NCBI GenBank assembly: GCA_963834365.1
Contig: CAWIBS010000034.1
Coordinates: 62,001 to 126,000 of the forward strand
Reading direction: 5' to 3'
Origin: CAWJAP01 sp963834365
GTDB taxonomy: Bacteria; Acidobacteriota; Vicinamibacteria; Vicinamibacterales; Vicinamibacteraceae
DNA: 64,000 nucleotides
Shown: piece by piece, positions 48,555 to 57,244 of the stretch
How the letters are laid out: each line of letters begins with the position of its first letter
How positions within the stretch are numbered: position 1 is the stretch's first letter
The notes under the pieces: generated by a model
The model's database searches: none
The model's input: the letters and a program-made list of their open reading frames with translations, nothing else
Told to the model about the DNA's origin: nothing
Program-made: the position numbers and the translations under genes

Positions 48555-49173
48555 CGGACTGCGCCTCCCTCGCTTTGAAGTAGTCCCGCTCTCGCGATCA
48601 GGCTGTCGCCGTCGAGCACGACGCGAAGCGTGCGGCGCAGGATCCGCAGATCCATCGCGAGCGACAGACGCTCGACGTACTCGACGTCGCGGACGATCCG
48701 CTGATCCCAGGCGATCGCGTTCCGGCCGTTCACCTGTGCCCAGCCGGTGATGCCGGGGAGCACGGTCAGGCGGCGCCGCTGAAAGGGGGTGTAGGCCCGC
48801 ACTTGGTACGCGAGACCGGGCCGGGGTCCGATCAGGCTCATCTCGCCGCGCAGCGACGTTGACGAGCTGCGGCGCCTCGTCGAGGCTGAACCGGCGAAGG
48901 ACACGCCCCACCCTGGTGACGCGCGGATCGTCCTTGAGGCACAGGATGCCCGGCGCCCTGCGTCTCGGCGCCGACGACCATGGTGCGAAACTTGATGAAC
49001 GGGAAGCGGCACGCGCGTCCTTGCCGATCCGCTCCTGCACGTAGAACACCGGCCCGCGCGACGTCAGCTTGATGAGCCAGCGCAATCAGGCACAGCAGCG
49101 GCGACAGGAGCACGAGCCCCGGCACCGCCAGCGCCAGATCGAACACCCGCTTGCCGTAGCGCCGGTAGAACAT
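48551..49173 (-). CDS. Initiating sugar-1-phosphate transferase (PglC/WcaJ-type catalytic domain; two frameshifts)
   Basis: One N-terminal membrane helix (KRVFDLALAVPGLVLLSPLLCLIAL) is followed by the monotopic phosphoglycosyl transferase core: LTSRGPVFYVQERIGKDAR, FIKFRTMVVGAE, VGRVLRRFSLDEAPQLVNV, GEMSLIGPRP and LPGITGWAQVNGRN. The family catalytic pair lies in the DE of the FSLDE segment. At about 207 residues this is the short form, without the extra membrane region of WcaJ. It transfers a sugar phosphate to undecaprenyl phosphate and so starts the EPS unit. Two added bases fit the frames (total length 2 mod 3). Confidence 0.87.
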
Positions 49174-49174
49174 C

Positions 49175-50427
49175 TCAGCTCAGGATCTGCAGGGGCGCGG
49201 TCGGAAACACCGCGACCGAGGCGCGACCGGCATGCTTGGCCTCGAGGTGCGCGACGAGCGCATCCCACGAGGTGAACAGCCGGTACTCCGGGGCGAACGA
49301 GACGCGGAAATCGCGCTCGCTCAGGTGGGGGCTGAACACGACGACCTCGCGTCCGGCCAGATAGCCCTTCGCCGACGGCTCTCTGTGCAGCCGCATGCCG
49401 CGGCCATGCAGCGAGTGGTAGCCCCGCCCCAGCTGGCAGCAGGCGGTGATGACCACGGTCCCGTCGGGCTTCAGCAAGCGGCTCGCGCGCCGTCCGGTAG
49501 CAGTTGAGCGCGTTGCCGATCTGCAGCAGCTCGCCGTCCTTCGGATAGGCGTTCAGGCAGACGATGTCGTAGGGCGCGCCCGGCGTCGCGGTCGCATAGA
49601 CGTCGCGTCGCGAACCGGACGGCCGCGCGGTGCGCCGACACGGGATGGCCGCAGCAGAGCCCGGCGATCTCGCCGGTCGCGCGTTGACCACGACGTTGCA
49701 GCTGAAGGCGAGACCGGTCTCGCAGCGCGATCTCCTCGACGTCGTGCCGCGCATCGACGTCCGGGTTGGCCAGCCCGCCCGAGATGCCCGTCACCGCCGG
49801 CTGATGATTCGCCTGCAGGGTGTCGATGCCGGCCAGCCCGGGCACCACCAGCTTGGCGCCGCCGCCGAATCCCATGTACGGATGGGGCATCACGGCGCCC
49901 ACGCTGATCTTCAGGTCCGCTTCGCAGTAGCTGCGATTCAGCCGGATCGGCGTGCCGCGGCTCGAGGCGCCGAGCATCGACGAGGTTCTCGTACGGGTGA
50001 TGCTGCTCGACGTCGAGCTCGTCGAGGATGGCGGCGCCAAGCTTCCGTTCGAGCTCGACGCGCACCATCGGACGATGGGCGCCGAGGGCGACGAGAATCC
50101 GTGATGTTCTCCGCGGGATGCCCTCGAGCTCGGACAAGCAGCCAGGGCAGGACCACGTGCGTCGGCGTCGGCCGCGTGATGTCGTCGACCGCGATGACGG
50201 CAGAGCGCGCGCCGCGCGCGAGCGCCCGCAGCGGCGGCGAGTCGATCGGCTGACGCACCGCTGCCGCGAGGTCATCCGGCGACATCGCCGGCGCGTCACG
50301 CATGGCGTTGACCTGCACCGAGAAGCCGCGGAGGAAACGGCAGGTCCAGCGTGGCCTCGGGATCCCAGCAGCCCCAGGGCACCGTGGGCCGGCGAGCACC
50401 GCACGGCGGCTTCGGCAGTGGCGTCAC
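49175..50427 (-). CDS. LarA-like nickel-dependent racemase domain protein (frameshifted)
   Basis: GTG 50427 overlaps the ligase stop (GTGA). The N-terminal part reads TVPWGCWDPEATLDLPFP, then VQVNAMRDAPAMSPDDLAAAVRQPI and AVIAVDDITRPTPTHVVLP. The family's THRP segment appears as LVALGAHRPMVRVELERKLG, and the cofactor region as SVGAVMPHPYMGFGGGAKLVVPGLAGIDTLQANH, with the His and Lys that hold the nickel pincer nucleotide in lactate racemase. The C-terminal half (YDIVCLNAYPKDGELLQIGNALN, VVITACCQLGRGYHSLHG, FSPHLSERDFRVSFAPEYRLF) completes the fold. LarA enzymes epimerise alpha-hydroxy acids. Next to an acyl ligase and an ACP it may set the stereochemistry of a hydroxyacyl group for the EPS (inference). 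No lar maturation genes are in view. Confidence 0.75.
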
Positions 50428-51865
50428 GGCAGCCAGGTCCTTCAGCCGGTACTTCTGAACCTTGCCCGAGGACGTCTTGCGGAGCGTCGTCGACGAAGTG
50501 GACCGCGCGCGGCACCTTGCGCCGGGACAGGCGGCGGCCGCAGAACGTCTGCAGCTCCCGCTCGGTGCACGACACCCCCGGCCGCAGCACGATGTAGGCG
50601 ATCGGGCACGGCGTCCACGCTCGGGATCGGCCAGCGGCACGACGGCGGCCTCGCTGACCGCCTCGTGCTCCAGGACGACGTCCTCGATCTCCTGCGTGCT
50701 GATCTTCTCGCCGGCCGACTTGAAGATGTCGTCGCGCCGGCCCTCGTAGTAGAGGAAGCCGTCGCGATCGGCGGAGGCATAGTCGCCGGTGTGGAACCCA
50801 TGCCGTGACATCCGGGCGGCGGTCGCCTCTGGCGCCCGGTAGTAGCCCTTCATCAGGCTCGGTCCGCTCAGCACGATCTCGCCGGTCTCGCCCGGGCTCG
50901 CCACGGTCGAGGTCCGCGCGGACCACCGTCACCTCGCACGCCGGAGATGGCGCGTCCAATCGACCCGATCTTGTCGGGATGGCGGCTGTAGTCGATCGGT
51001 CGTCGCGCGCGGCCCGATCTCCGTGCAGCCGTAGTTGTTGAACACGGCGATCCCCGGGAAGGCCTGCTGCACGCCGTGCACCAGCGCCGGCCGCAACGAT
51101 CCGCCGGCGCTCAGGATGTAGCGCAGCGAGTCCATGCCCTGCCGCGATCCTGCCGCCTGGCCGGCGAGGATGTTCAGGCTCGCGGGCACGCCGCCGAACC
51201 CGGTAACGCGGCGTTCGGCGATCGCCTCGAAGACCAGACGGGGATAGAACAGGTTCCGCATCAGCACGACGCAGCCGCCCGCGATCCACGTGCTCAACAC
51301 CTGGGAGAGTGTGTAGGTGTAGTAGAGCGGCAGAAAGACGAGCGTGATGTCGTGCTCGGACAAGGCCGAGATAGCCGGCGACGGCTTGCGCGTTGGCGAG
51401 CAGCGCCGCTTCGGTCATCATCACGCCCTTGGGTGTGCCCGTCGTGCCGCTCGTGAAGATGATGGCGGCCACCTCACTCAGGTCGTCATCTCCATAGGCT
51501 GGGCTCTTCGCCCGCGTGACAGAGCAGACGCCCGGCACGAGCTCGACCTCGCCCTTCTCCTCGAGGACGACGTCGGGTCGGGCAATCTCGTCGATGCGGC
51601 GGCGCTCCTCCGGTCCGAGCGCCGGGTTCAACGGCATGAACACCGCTCCGCACTGGTTCACCGCGATCAGTGAGACGAGGAACGCTGGAGAATTGGGCAG
51701 CGCGACGAGCACCTTGGAGCGCGGCTCGACGCCTGCGCGCGTCAGCCGGTCGGCCAGATCCATGGCCTGGTCCGCGAGCTCGCTGCGCGAGAACGTCGAG
51801 CGCTCGAAGGTGAGGGCGGGCGCTGCCGGTCGGCCCGGCCGTGCCAGCAGATCTAGGAAGGGCAT
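50424..51865 (-). CDS. AMP-dependent acyl/aryl-CoA ligase, EPS-linked (frameshifted)
   Basis: The gene reads in order through all frames: start MPFLDLLARPGRPAAPALTFE, LVALPNSPAFLVSLIAVNQCGAVFMPLNP, A3 IIFTSGTTGTPKGVMMT, then ITLVFLPLYYTYTLSQVLSTW, SLRYILSAGGSLRP, A5 IAVFNNYGCTEIGPR, A7 GFHTGDYASADRDGFLYYEGRRDDIFKSAGEKIST and the C-terminal catalytic Lys in SSGKVQKYRL. The true stop is probably TGA at 50424-50426, which overlaps the LarA-like start; the present frame runs on. The ATG overlaps the ACP gene end by 13 bp, so the activated acid should be passed to that ACP. Confidence 0.8.
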
Positions 51866-52110
51866 TTGCGTGCCACGAGCTCCACGACCGCGCCGATCGA
51901 GGCGAAGTTCTCCGGCGCCACCTCATCGTCCTCGATGCGGATCGCGAAGCGGTCTTCGACCGCGTACACGAGCTCGACCATCGCCACCGAGTTCATGCCG
52001 ATCGTCTCGAGCGTGGCGTCGCTGGCGCTGGTCAGACAGTCCTCGTTGAGCGTGAGCTCGGCGAGCAGCTCGCGCACCGCACGGTCGGCCCCGCCATTCA
52101 GGCGTGTCAT
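51853..52110 (-). CDS. Acyl carrier protein 2
   Basis: An 85-residue acidic carrier protein: VRELLAELTLNEDCLTS, then IGMNSVAMVELVYAVEDRF, where the Ser is the 4'-phosphopantetheine site and Met-Asn replaces the usual Asp in front of it, then VAPENFASIGAVVELVARK. ATG 52110 overlaps the aminotransferase stop (ATGA) and the gene runs 13 bp into the ligase. It differs clearly from ACP 1 at 29268 and belongs to the second ligase module. Confidence 0.85.
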   Translation of the reverse strand: MTRLNGGADRAVRELLAELTLNEDCLTSASDATLETIGMNSVAMVELVYAVEDRFAIRIEDDEVAPENFASIGAVVELVARKCPS

Positions 52111-53358
52111 GAAGGCGATCTCCCGCGATGGGCGTGTGGAGCCCGGGCCGGGCGCGCCCGGGCAGGCTCGAAGGCCTGTACCGCTTCATCGTCAACACGA
52201 GCGAGCCGGGGGCCCAGCCCGGCGATCGCACGCCGCAACACGTCGCCGACGCGAGCGATCTGCTCACGCCGCAGCTGTGTGTGGAAGGGCAGTGCCACCG
52301 TCGAGTCCGCCACGGCTTCCGTGATCGGGAAGTCGCCCTTCCGATACCCGAACTGCCGGAGGTGCGGCTGCAGATGGAGCGGCGCGAAGTAGTTGTTGCA
52401 GCCGATGCCTTCGGACCTCAGCGAGCGCAGCACGTCTTCACGCTCCGCCCGGCCGAACCCGGTCAGACGGACGACGTACACGAACCAACTCAGATCGGCG
52501 TCGTCGGACTCGTGGATCGGCAGCTCGAGGCCGTCGATGTCCGCGAGCTGGCGGCGATACTCGTCGGCCACGGCCCGCCGGCGATCGAGAATCTCGCGGC
52601 AGCGCCTGAGCTGTGAGAGGCCGAGCGCGCAGTTGATGTCCGCCAGCCGATAGTTGAAGCCAAGCCGCTCGTGCTGCAGCCACGCGCCGGAGCTGCCGCG
52701 CCCCTGGTTGCGGAGGCTCTTGAACAGCCGGTCCAGCGCCGCATCGTTGGTGACGATCATCCCGCCTTCGCCCGTGGTGATCTGCTTGTTGGGATAGAAG
52801 GCGAACGTGCCCGCGTCCCCGAGCGTGCCGACGTGACGCCCGCGCCACCTGGCGCCGAGCGCCTCGCACGCGTCCTCGATCACCCGCAGGCGCTGCCGCC
52901 GCGCGATGTCCAGCACCGCATCCATGTTCACCGGCCGTCCGAAGACGTGCACCGGCAGGATGGCTCGCGTCCGCGGGCGTGATCCGGCGCTCGACGAGCG
53001 ACGGGTCGAGGTTGAACGACACCGGGTCGATGTCAACGAACACCGGCACGGCGTTGACGAACAGCGCGCAGTTGGCCGAGGCGACGAAGCTGAAGGGCGA
53101 CGTGATGATCTCGTCGCCCGGCCCGATGTCCAGCGCCTTCACCGCGAGATGGAGCGCCGCAGTGCCGCTGCTGACCGCGGTCGCGTAGCGGGCGCCCGTA
53201 TAGTCGCAGAAGGCCCGTTCGAACTCCCCGACCTTCGGCCCGAGGCTCAGGAACGGCGTGCGGAGCACATCGATCACCGACTGGATGTCGGCTTCCGAGA
53301 TGTCCGGGCGGCTCAGCGGGAGCTCGGACCGGTCGTCAGGCCGACGGCCGTGCTTCAC
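52107..53358 (-). CDS. DegT/DnrJ/EryC1/StrS-family sugar aminotransferase (one frameshift)
   Basis: A PLP enzyme that makes amino sugars from keto sugars of nucleotide sugars. Motifs: start LPLSRPDISEADIQSVIDVL, PLP contact TAVSSGTAALHLAV, EIITSPFSFVASANC, VIEDACEALGARWRG, and the Schiff-base Lys in FYPNKQITTGEGG; then FNYRLADINCALGLSQL. The break at 52975-52977 (an extra base in a GGG run) separates ERRITP from RTRAILPVHVFG; total length is 1 mod 3. GTG 53358 overlaps the EpsI stop (GTGA). The extension after AIAGLGP, about 40 residues, is rich in Arg/Ala and could be an error. It likely uses the product of the CapD-like enzyme. Confidence 0.88.
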
Positions 53359-54024
53359 TCGCCGCTGGAACCCGCAGAGGATGTGAGGGCATCGTGTGGA
53401 AGGAACTGCATCAACGCGGGATAGGCGACTCGCAGGAACCCGCGCGCCATGTCAGCGGCCGCCGCCGGGTCTTCTTCGAACGGCACGCTGACACGAATGA
53501 GTGCAGCGTCGCTGCGATCCCTGGTCAGCGAATCGAGGACGAGATAGACGCGACCGATGATACTCGTTGGTCACGATGCGTCCGCCCGACTGCTGATACC
53601 AGTAGACGACGAGCTGGCGCTCGATGCCGTTTTCGACGATGTAGCTGTTCACCGCGAAGGGCTGGTAGGGAGAGACATCGACGGTCGCGGTATCGCGCCG
53701 GGCGATGTACCAGCCGTTCCCGGGCAGGCAGTTCTTCGGCGAGTGCACCATCTCGCCGTGCTTCTGCGAGGCATAGAAGCCGACATACAGGTGCGCCACG
53801 TTCGCCAGGCTCGTGCGGTAGATCTTGGAGACGTAGTCGGTGACGCCGAGCTTGCGCTCGATTCGAGCGTCGAACCGGAGGTCCTCTCCCTGCCAGATCC
53901 CCAGCCGATCGGGAAACTGCGAAAAGGACTGGCGCAGCGCCACCGGCTCGCCATGTCCCACGCCGCGCACGACCCAGGACGACACCAGCAGCATCACGCC
54001 GACGACGAGCATGCGCGTTTTCAT
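53355..54024 (-). CDS. epsI: EpsI-type exosortase-associated protein (one frameshift)
   Basis: EpsI homologues accompany exosortases in EPS loci. The protein has one N-terminal membrane segment (MLVVGVMLLVSSWVVRG), then LRQSFSQFPDRLGIWQGEDLR, AHLYVGFYASQKHGEMVHSPKNCLPGNGW and VVYWYQQSGGRIVTNEYHR, all typical EpsI (DUF3485) motifs with the conserved Cys in KNCLPG. A break at 53554-53555 is repaired by removing one base, giving RVYLVLDSLTRDRSDAALIRVSVPFEED up to the stop at 53355; total length is then 222 residues. ATG 54024 overlaps the XrtA stop (ATGA). Likely role: periplasmic partner of the exosortase or of EPS export. Confidence 0.87.
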
Positions 54025-54893
54025 TTCGCCACCCCTGCGAGCCGCATCACCCGGCTGACGCCGAGCAGCAGCGAGGCCGCCATCAGGAACACCGACCAGC
54101 CGCCCGCCGTGTGAAAGACCCCCAGCGCCGTCTCCACCGACACGTAGTGCGCGAGCAGTCCGACGACGAACACGCGCACGACGTTGGCGGCAATCGCAAT
54201 CGGCGGCACCAACAGCAGGAGCAGCAGGCGGGGCAGCCCATGCGAGAACGCCAGGTGGCCGTACAGCACGGCGAGTGCGGTCAGCGACAGCAGCGACCGG
54301 ATGCCGCTGCACGCTTCCTCGACGTCCAGCGACGCGGCCGCGAGGTGCATCACGTTCCCTTCGCGGAAGACCGGAACGCCCGCGGTCTCCAGCGCGACGC
54401 TCGAGGCCTGCGCGGCCAGGAGCTGAAGCGGGAACGCGATCGAGTTGAAGACGATTCCGGGCAGCGGAATCATCAGCACGAGGAAGCCGAGCGGGAACAG
54501 GAGCTTCGCCGTGACGGTCGCGCCGGCGATATAGAGGACGCCGCCGGCGACCATCAGGACGAACGACAGACGCTGGAGGAAGAGGTCGGCGCCGGCCTTC
54601 CCGGTGACGTAGGCGAGCAGCGCGACTGCCATCAGCGCGAGGCCCCAGTAGCCGGGCCGCATGGCCGCCCACCACGCCGCGTCGCGCTTGGACCACACCA
54701 GATAGCCGGACACGAGCGGAATCAGGAAGGCATGTGAGTACTCCGGCTCGTTCCACCACTGCGCGACGAGACCCGGGATGATCAGCCAGTAGGTCCAGGC
54801 GAGCGCGGCGAGCAGCGCGGCCGCCAGGAGCAGAGGCTGCGGAGCGGGCGACAGCCGCTGCGGGTGATCGAAGGTGGTCGTGGTCGTGTCCAC
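54021..54893 (-). CDS. xrtA: Exosortase A (XrtA-type)
   Basis: A 290-residue polytopic protein with about eight membrane helices. The exosortase triad is visible: Cys in VEEACSGIRSLLSLTAL near residue 190, Arg in IAANVVRVFVVGLLAHY and His in GVFHTAGGWSVFLMAAS. In known systems the enzyme cleaves PEP-CTERM proteins at the sorting signal at the inner membrane. It starts 1 nt behind the CapD-like stop and overlaps EpsI. No EpsI fusion is present. The PEP-CTERM protein at 25249-25889 is the only visible candidate substrate in the window. Confidence 0.93.
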   Translation of the reverse strand: MDTTTTTFDHPQRLSPAPQPLLLAAALLAALAWTYWLIIPGLVAQWWNEPEYSHAFLIPLVSGYLVWSKRDAAWWAAMRPGYWGLALMAVALLAYVTGKAGADLFLQRLSFVLMVAGGVLYIAGATVTAKLLFPLGFLVLMIPLPGIVFNSIAFPLQLLAAQASSVALETAGVPVFREGNVMHLAAASLDVEEACSGIRSLLSLTALAVLYGHLAFSHGLPRLLLLLLVPPIAIAANVVRVFVVGLLAHYVSVETALGVFHTAGGWSVFLMAASLLLGVSRVMRLAGVAK

Positions 54894-54894
54894 G

Positions 54895-56805
54895 TCAACG
54901 CGCCGCGGCCGCGGCCGACATCTGCTCGGCCGGCGGATCGCCGATGGATCGATACTCGGGGACGATGTCGCGCAGCGTCCGATGAATGGCGCCGAAGTCC
55001 ATGTTGGCGCCGTGCTGCCGCAGCAGCCGAATCTGCGCCTGCAGGTTCCAGGGCGTCCTCGAGGGACCCGTCAGGCGGTAAATCTTGGCCTGCTCCGTCG
55101 GCTCGAGCTGCTCGTGGGCGAACGTCAGTTCTTCCGTCAGCTTCTCGCCGGGACGCAGGCCGACGAACGCTATCGGCACCTCGTCGTCGCGCAGGCCGGA
55201 CAGCCGGATCATCTGGCGCGCCGAGATCCAGCAGACCGGATCGGCCGTCCCATGTCGAGGAGGAAGATGTCGCCGCCGCGGGCCACGGCGCCCGCCTGCA
55301 GGACGAGGAGCACCGCTTCCGAGATGGTCATGAAGTACCGCGACATCTCCGGATCGGTGATCGTCAGCGGGCCGCCCTCGGCGATTTGCTTCTTGAAGAG
55401 CGGAATCACGCTGCCGCGGCTGCCCAGCACATTGCCGAACCGGACCGCCGAGGCGACCGGCGCGAACCCGTGGCTCTGGACGAGCAGCTCCGTGACGCGT
55501 TTGCAGCACCCCATCACGCTCGAAGGGTTCACCGCCTTGTCCGACGAGATGCAGACGACGCGCTCGACCCCGTGGTGGACGGCCGCCGTCAGCACGTGCT
55601 GCGTGCCGACGATGTTGTTCGAACGGCTTCGTCGGGATTCAGCTCCATCAGCGGCACGTGCTTGTGGGCAGCGGCGTGGAACACCAGCGCCGGCTGCCTG
55701 GCGCGAAAGATCGCGTCGACCTTCGAGAAATTGGTGATGTCGCCGATCACCTCCTCGAGCTCGACGCCCGCCGCGTGCGGCAGCAGTCGATGCTTGGTGG
55801 CGTAGATGCTGTTCTCGCCCCGGCCGAACAGGATGAGCTTCTTCGGGCGAAACTTCAGGATCTGGAAGCAGAGCTCGGAGCCGATGCTGCCGCCCGCACC
55901 CGTGACCAGAATCGTCCGGTCGCCGAGAAATTCGTGCAACTGCCCGGCGTCGAGGCTCATCTGCGCCGATTCCCGTCCGAGGAGGTCTTCGATCTGGACG
56001 TCACGCAGATCGTTGACGCTGACCCTGCCGAGGAACAGCTCCTCCAGGCCGGGCGCCACCTGGACGTTGGGCGAGAACTGACGGCACAAATCGACAATGC
56101 CGTGCAGCTCCCGGCCGCCGATCGCCGAGATCGCAATCACGATTTGATCGATGGGCCCGCGGCGCTCCGCGACCCGCGGCAGCACGGACCGGTCGCCGAG
56201 CACCTCGAAGCCGTGGATGCTCATGTGCGCCAGTGCCGGATCGTCGTCGATGAAGCCGAGCACGTCCTTCGTGCCCGAGTGCCTCGACGTGATCTGCTCG
56301 GCCAGCGAGGCGCCGAGATCGCCGGCGCCGTACAGCAGAATCTTCTGCCGGACCGGCCTCGGCGCCTTGCGCGTGCCCAGCGGCAGCTGTGCGCGCGGGG
56401 CCGTCCTGCAGCAGACGCGGCAGCGCCCGGAATCCGGCCAGCGCCAGCAGGCTGATGCACCAGTCGAACAGGATGATCGATCGCGGGAAGGTGACGAACC
56501 CCACCGCAATCGCGTAGTCGGCGGTGATGAACAGCGACCCCAGCGAGAGGGCCTTGGCGAGCGATGCGAACTCGTGCACGCTGATGTAGCGCCAGCAGCA
56601 GCGGTACATCCCGAAGTAGTGCAGCAGAATCAGCTTGGTCAGCACCACGAGCGGAGCGCTGTAGGCGAAGGTGTGCCAGTACTCGGGCGGCAGCGTGTCG
56701 TCGAACCGGAGCGCAAAGGCGGCATAGTACGCAGCCGAGCAGCAGGCCCGCATCGCCGAGACGTTTCAGCCACTGCCGCGCGCGGCCGTTCCAGAGTCGA
56801 GTCAT
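54895..56805 (-). CDS. CapD/WbpM-like nucleotide-sugar epimerase/dehydratase (frameshifted)
   Basis: The N-terminal half has membrane segments (YYAAFALRFDDTLPPEYW, FITADYAIAVGFVTFP, LLALAGFRALPRLL) and a first NAD-type domain (QKILLYGAGDLGASLAEQI, KDVLGFIDDDPALAHM). The C-terminal SDR domain shows TILVTGAGGSIGSELCFQIL, PALVFHAAAHKHVPLMELNPDEAV, CISSDKAVNPSSVMGCCKRVTEL and FGNVLGSRGSVIPLFKKQI, with the SDK motif typical of 4,6-dehydratases of the FlaA1/WbpM family. The product would be a UDP-4-keto-6-deoxy sugar, a fitting substrate for the DegT enzyme. Six added bases fit the frames (total length 0 mod 3). ATG 56805 is the probable start; it heads the - strand cluster. Confidence 0.85.
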
Positions 56806-57244
56806 GGGTACCCGTGGGAGGAGTGCGAGGCTGACGGAGGCACGCCGCACCTCGACCGCGATCGAGCGCGACGCGAGCGTTGGCAGCAGCGTGTTCCGAC
56901 GAAGTCGCCTGATCACAGCAAGCCTGAAGTCAGGACAGGCCCGGCGAGTTCACGAAAACGTTGGAAGGGGCTGACTTGGAAGGACTGAGTGGATGAGCTG
57001 CGCTGACATGCGGCAGCCCTCTCAGTCACACTGCATTGCGTGAGAGACACGCCAGCGGCAGCGGAAGACCACGCCACCTTACTACGGTTCTCGCGAGAAG
57101 TGATACAGAAAATGCCTGCGATGCGCGCTCACCAAACAGAGCTGGACTCATACTGACCGACTACGGCTCACCTGCTGATCCTCTGCACGCTCGTGGTCGT
57201 GCTGCGCTCGTCGAGTCACGACCGCCGCGCAGGAGGGCTCAACA
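56806..57244. other. Divergent intergenic region between the EPS cluster and the TIGR03790-like gene
   Basis: About 440 bp with no convincing gene. It should carry the promoter of the long - strand cluster and that of the + strand gene. Seen here: an inverted repeat CTCTCA/TGAGAG at 57019-57046, a 12-bp palindrome at 57088-57099, and an AGGAGGG box at 57231-57237 for the + gene. No strong -35/-10 pair was found for the - strand, and no riboswitch consensus was recognised. Confidence 0.5.
57088..57099. promoter_or_regulatory. 12-bp perfect palindrome, possible operator
   Basis: TTCTCGCGAGAA is a perfect palindrome in the divergent region. It falls in the 17-bp spacer of a weak promoter-like pair on the + strand (TTACTA at 57079-57084 and GATACA at 57102-57107), a place where repressors often bind. 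The promoter itself is poor, so this is suggestive only. Confidence 0.35.
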
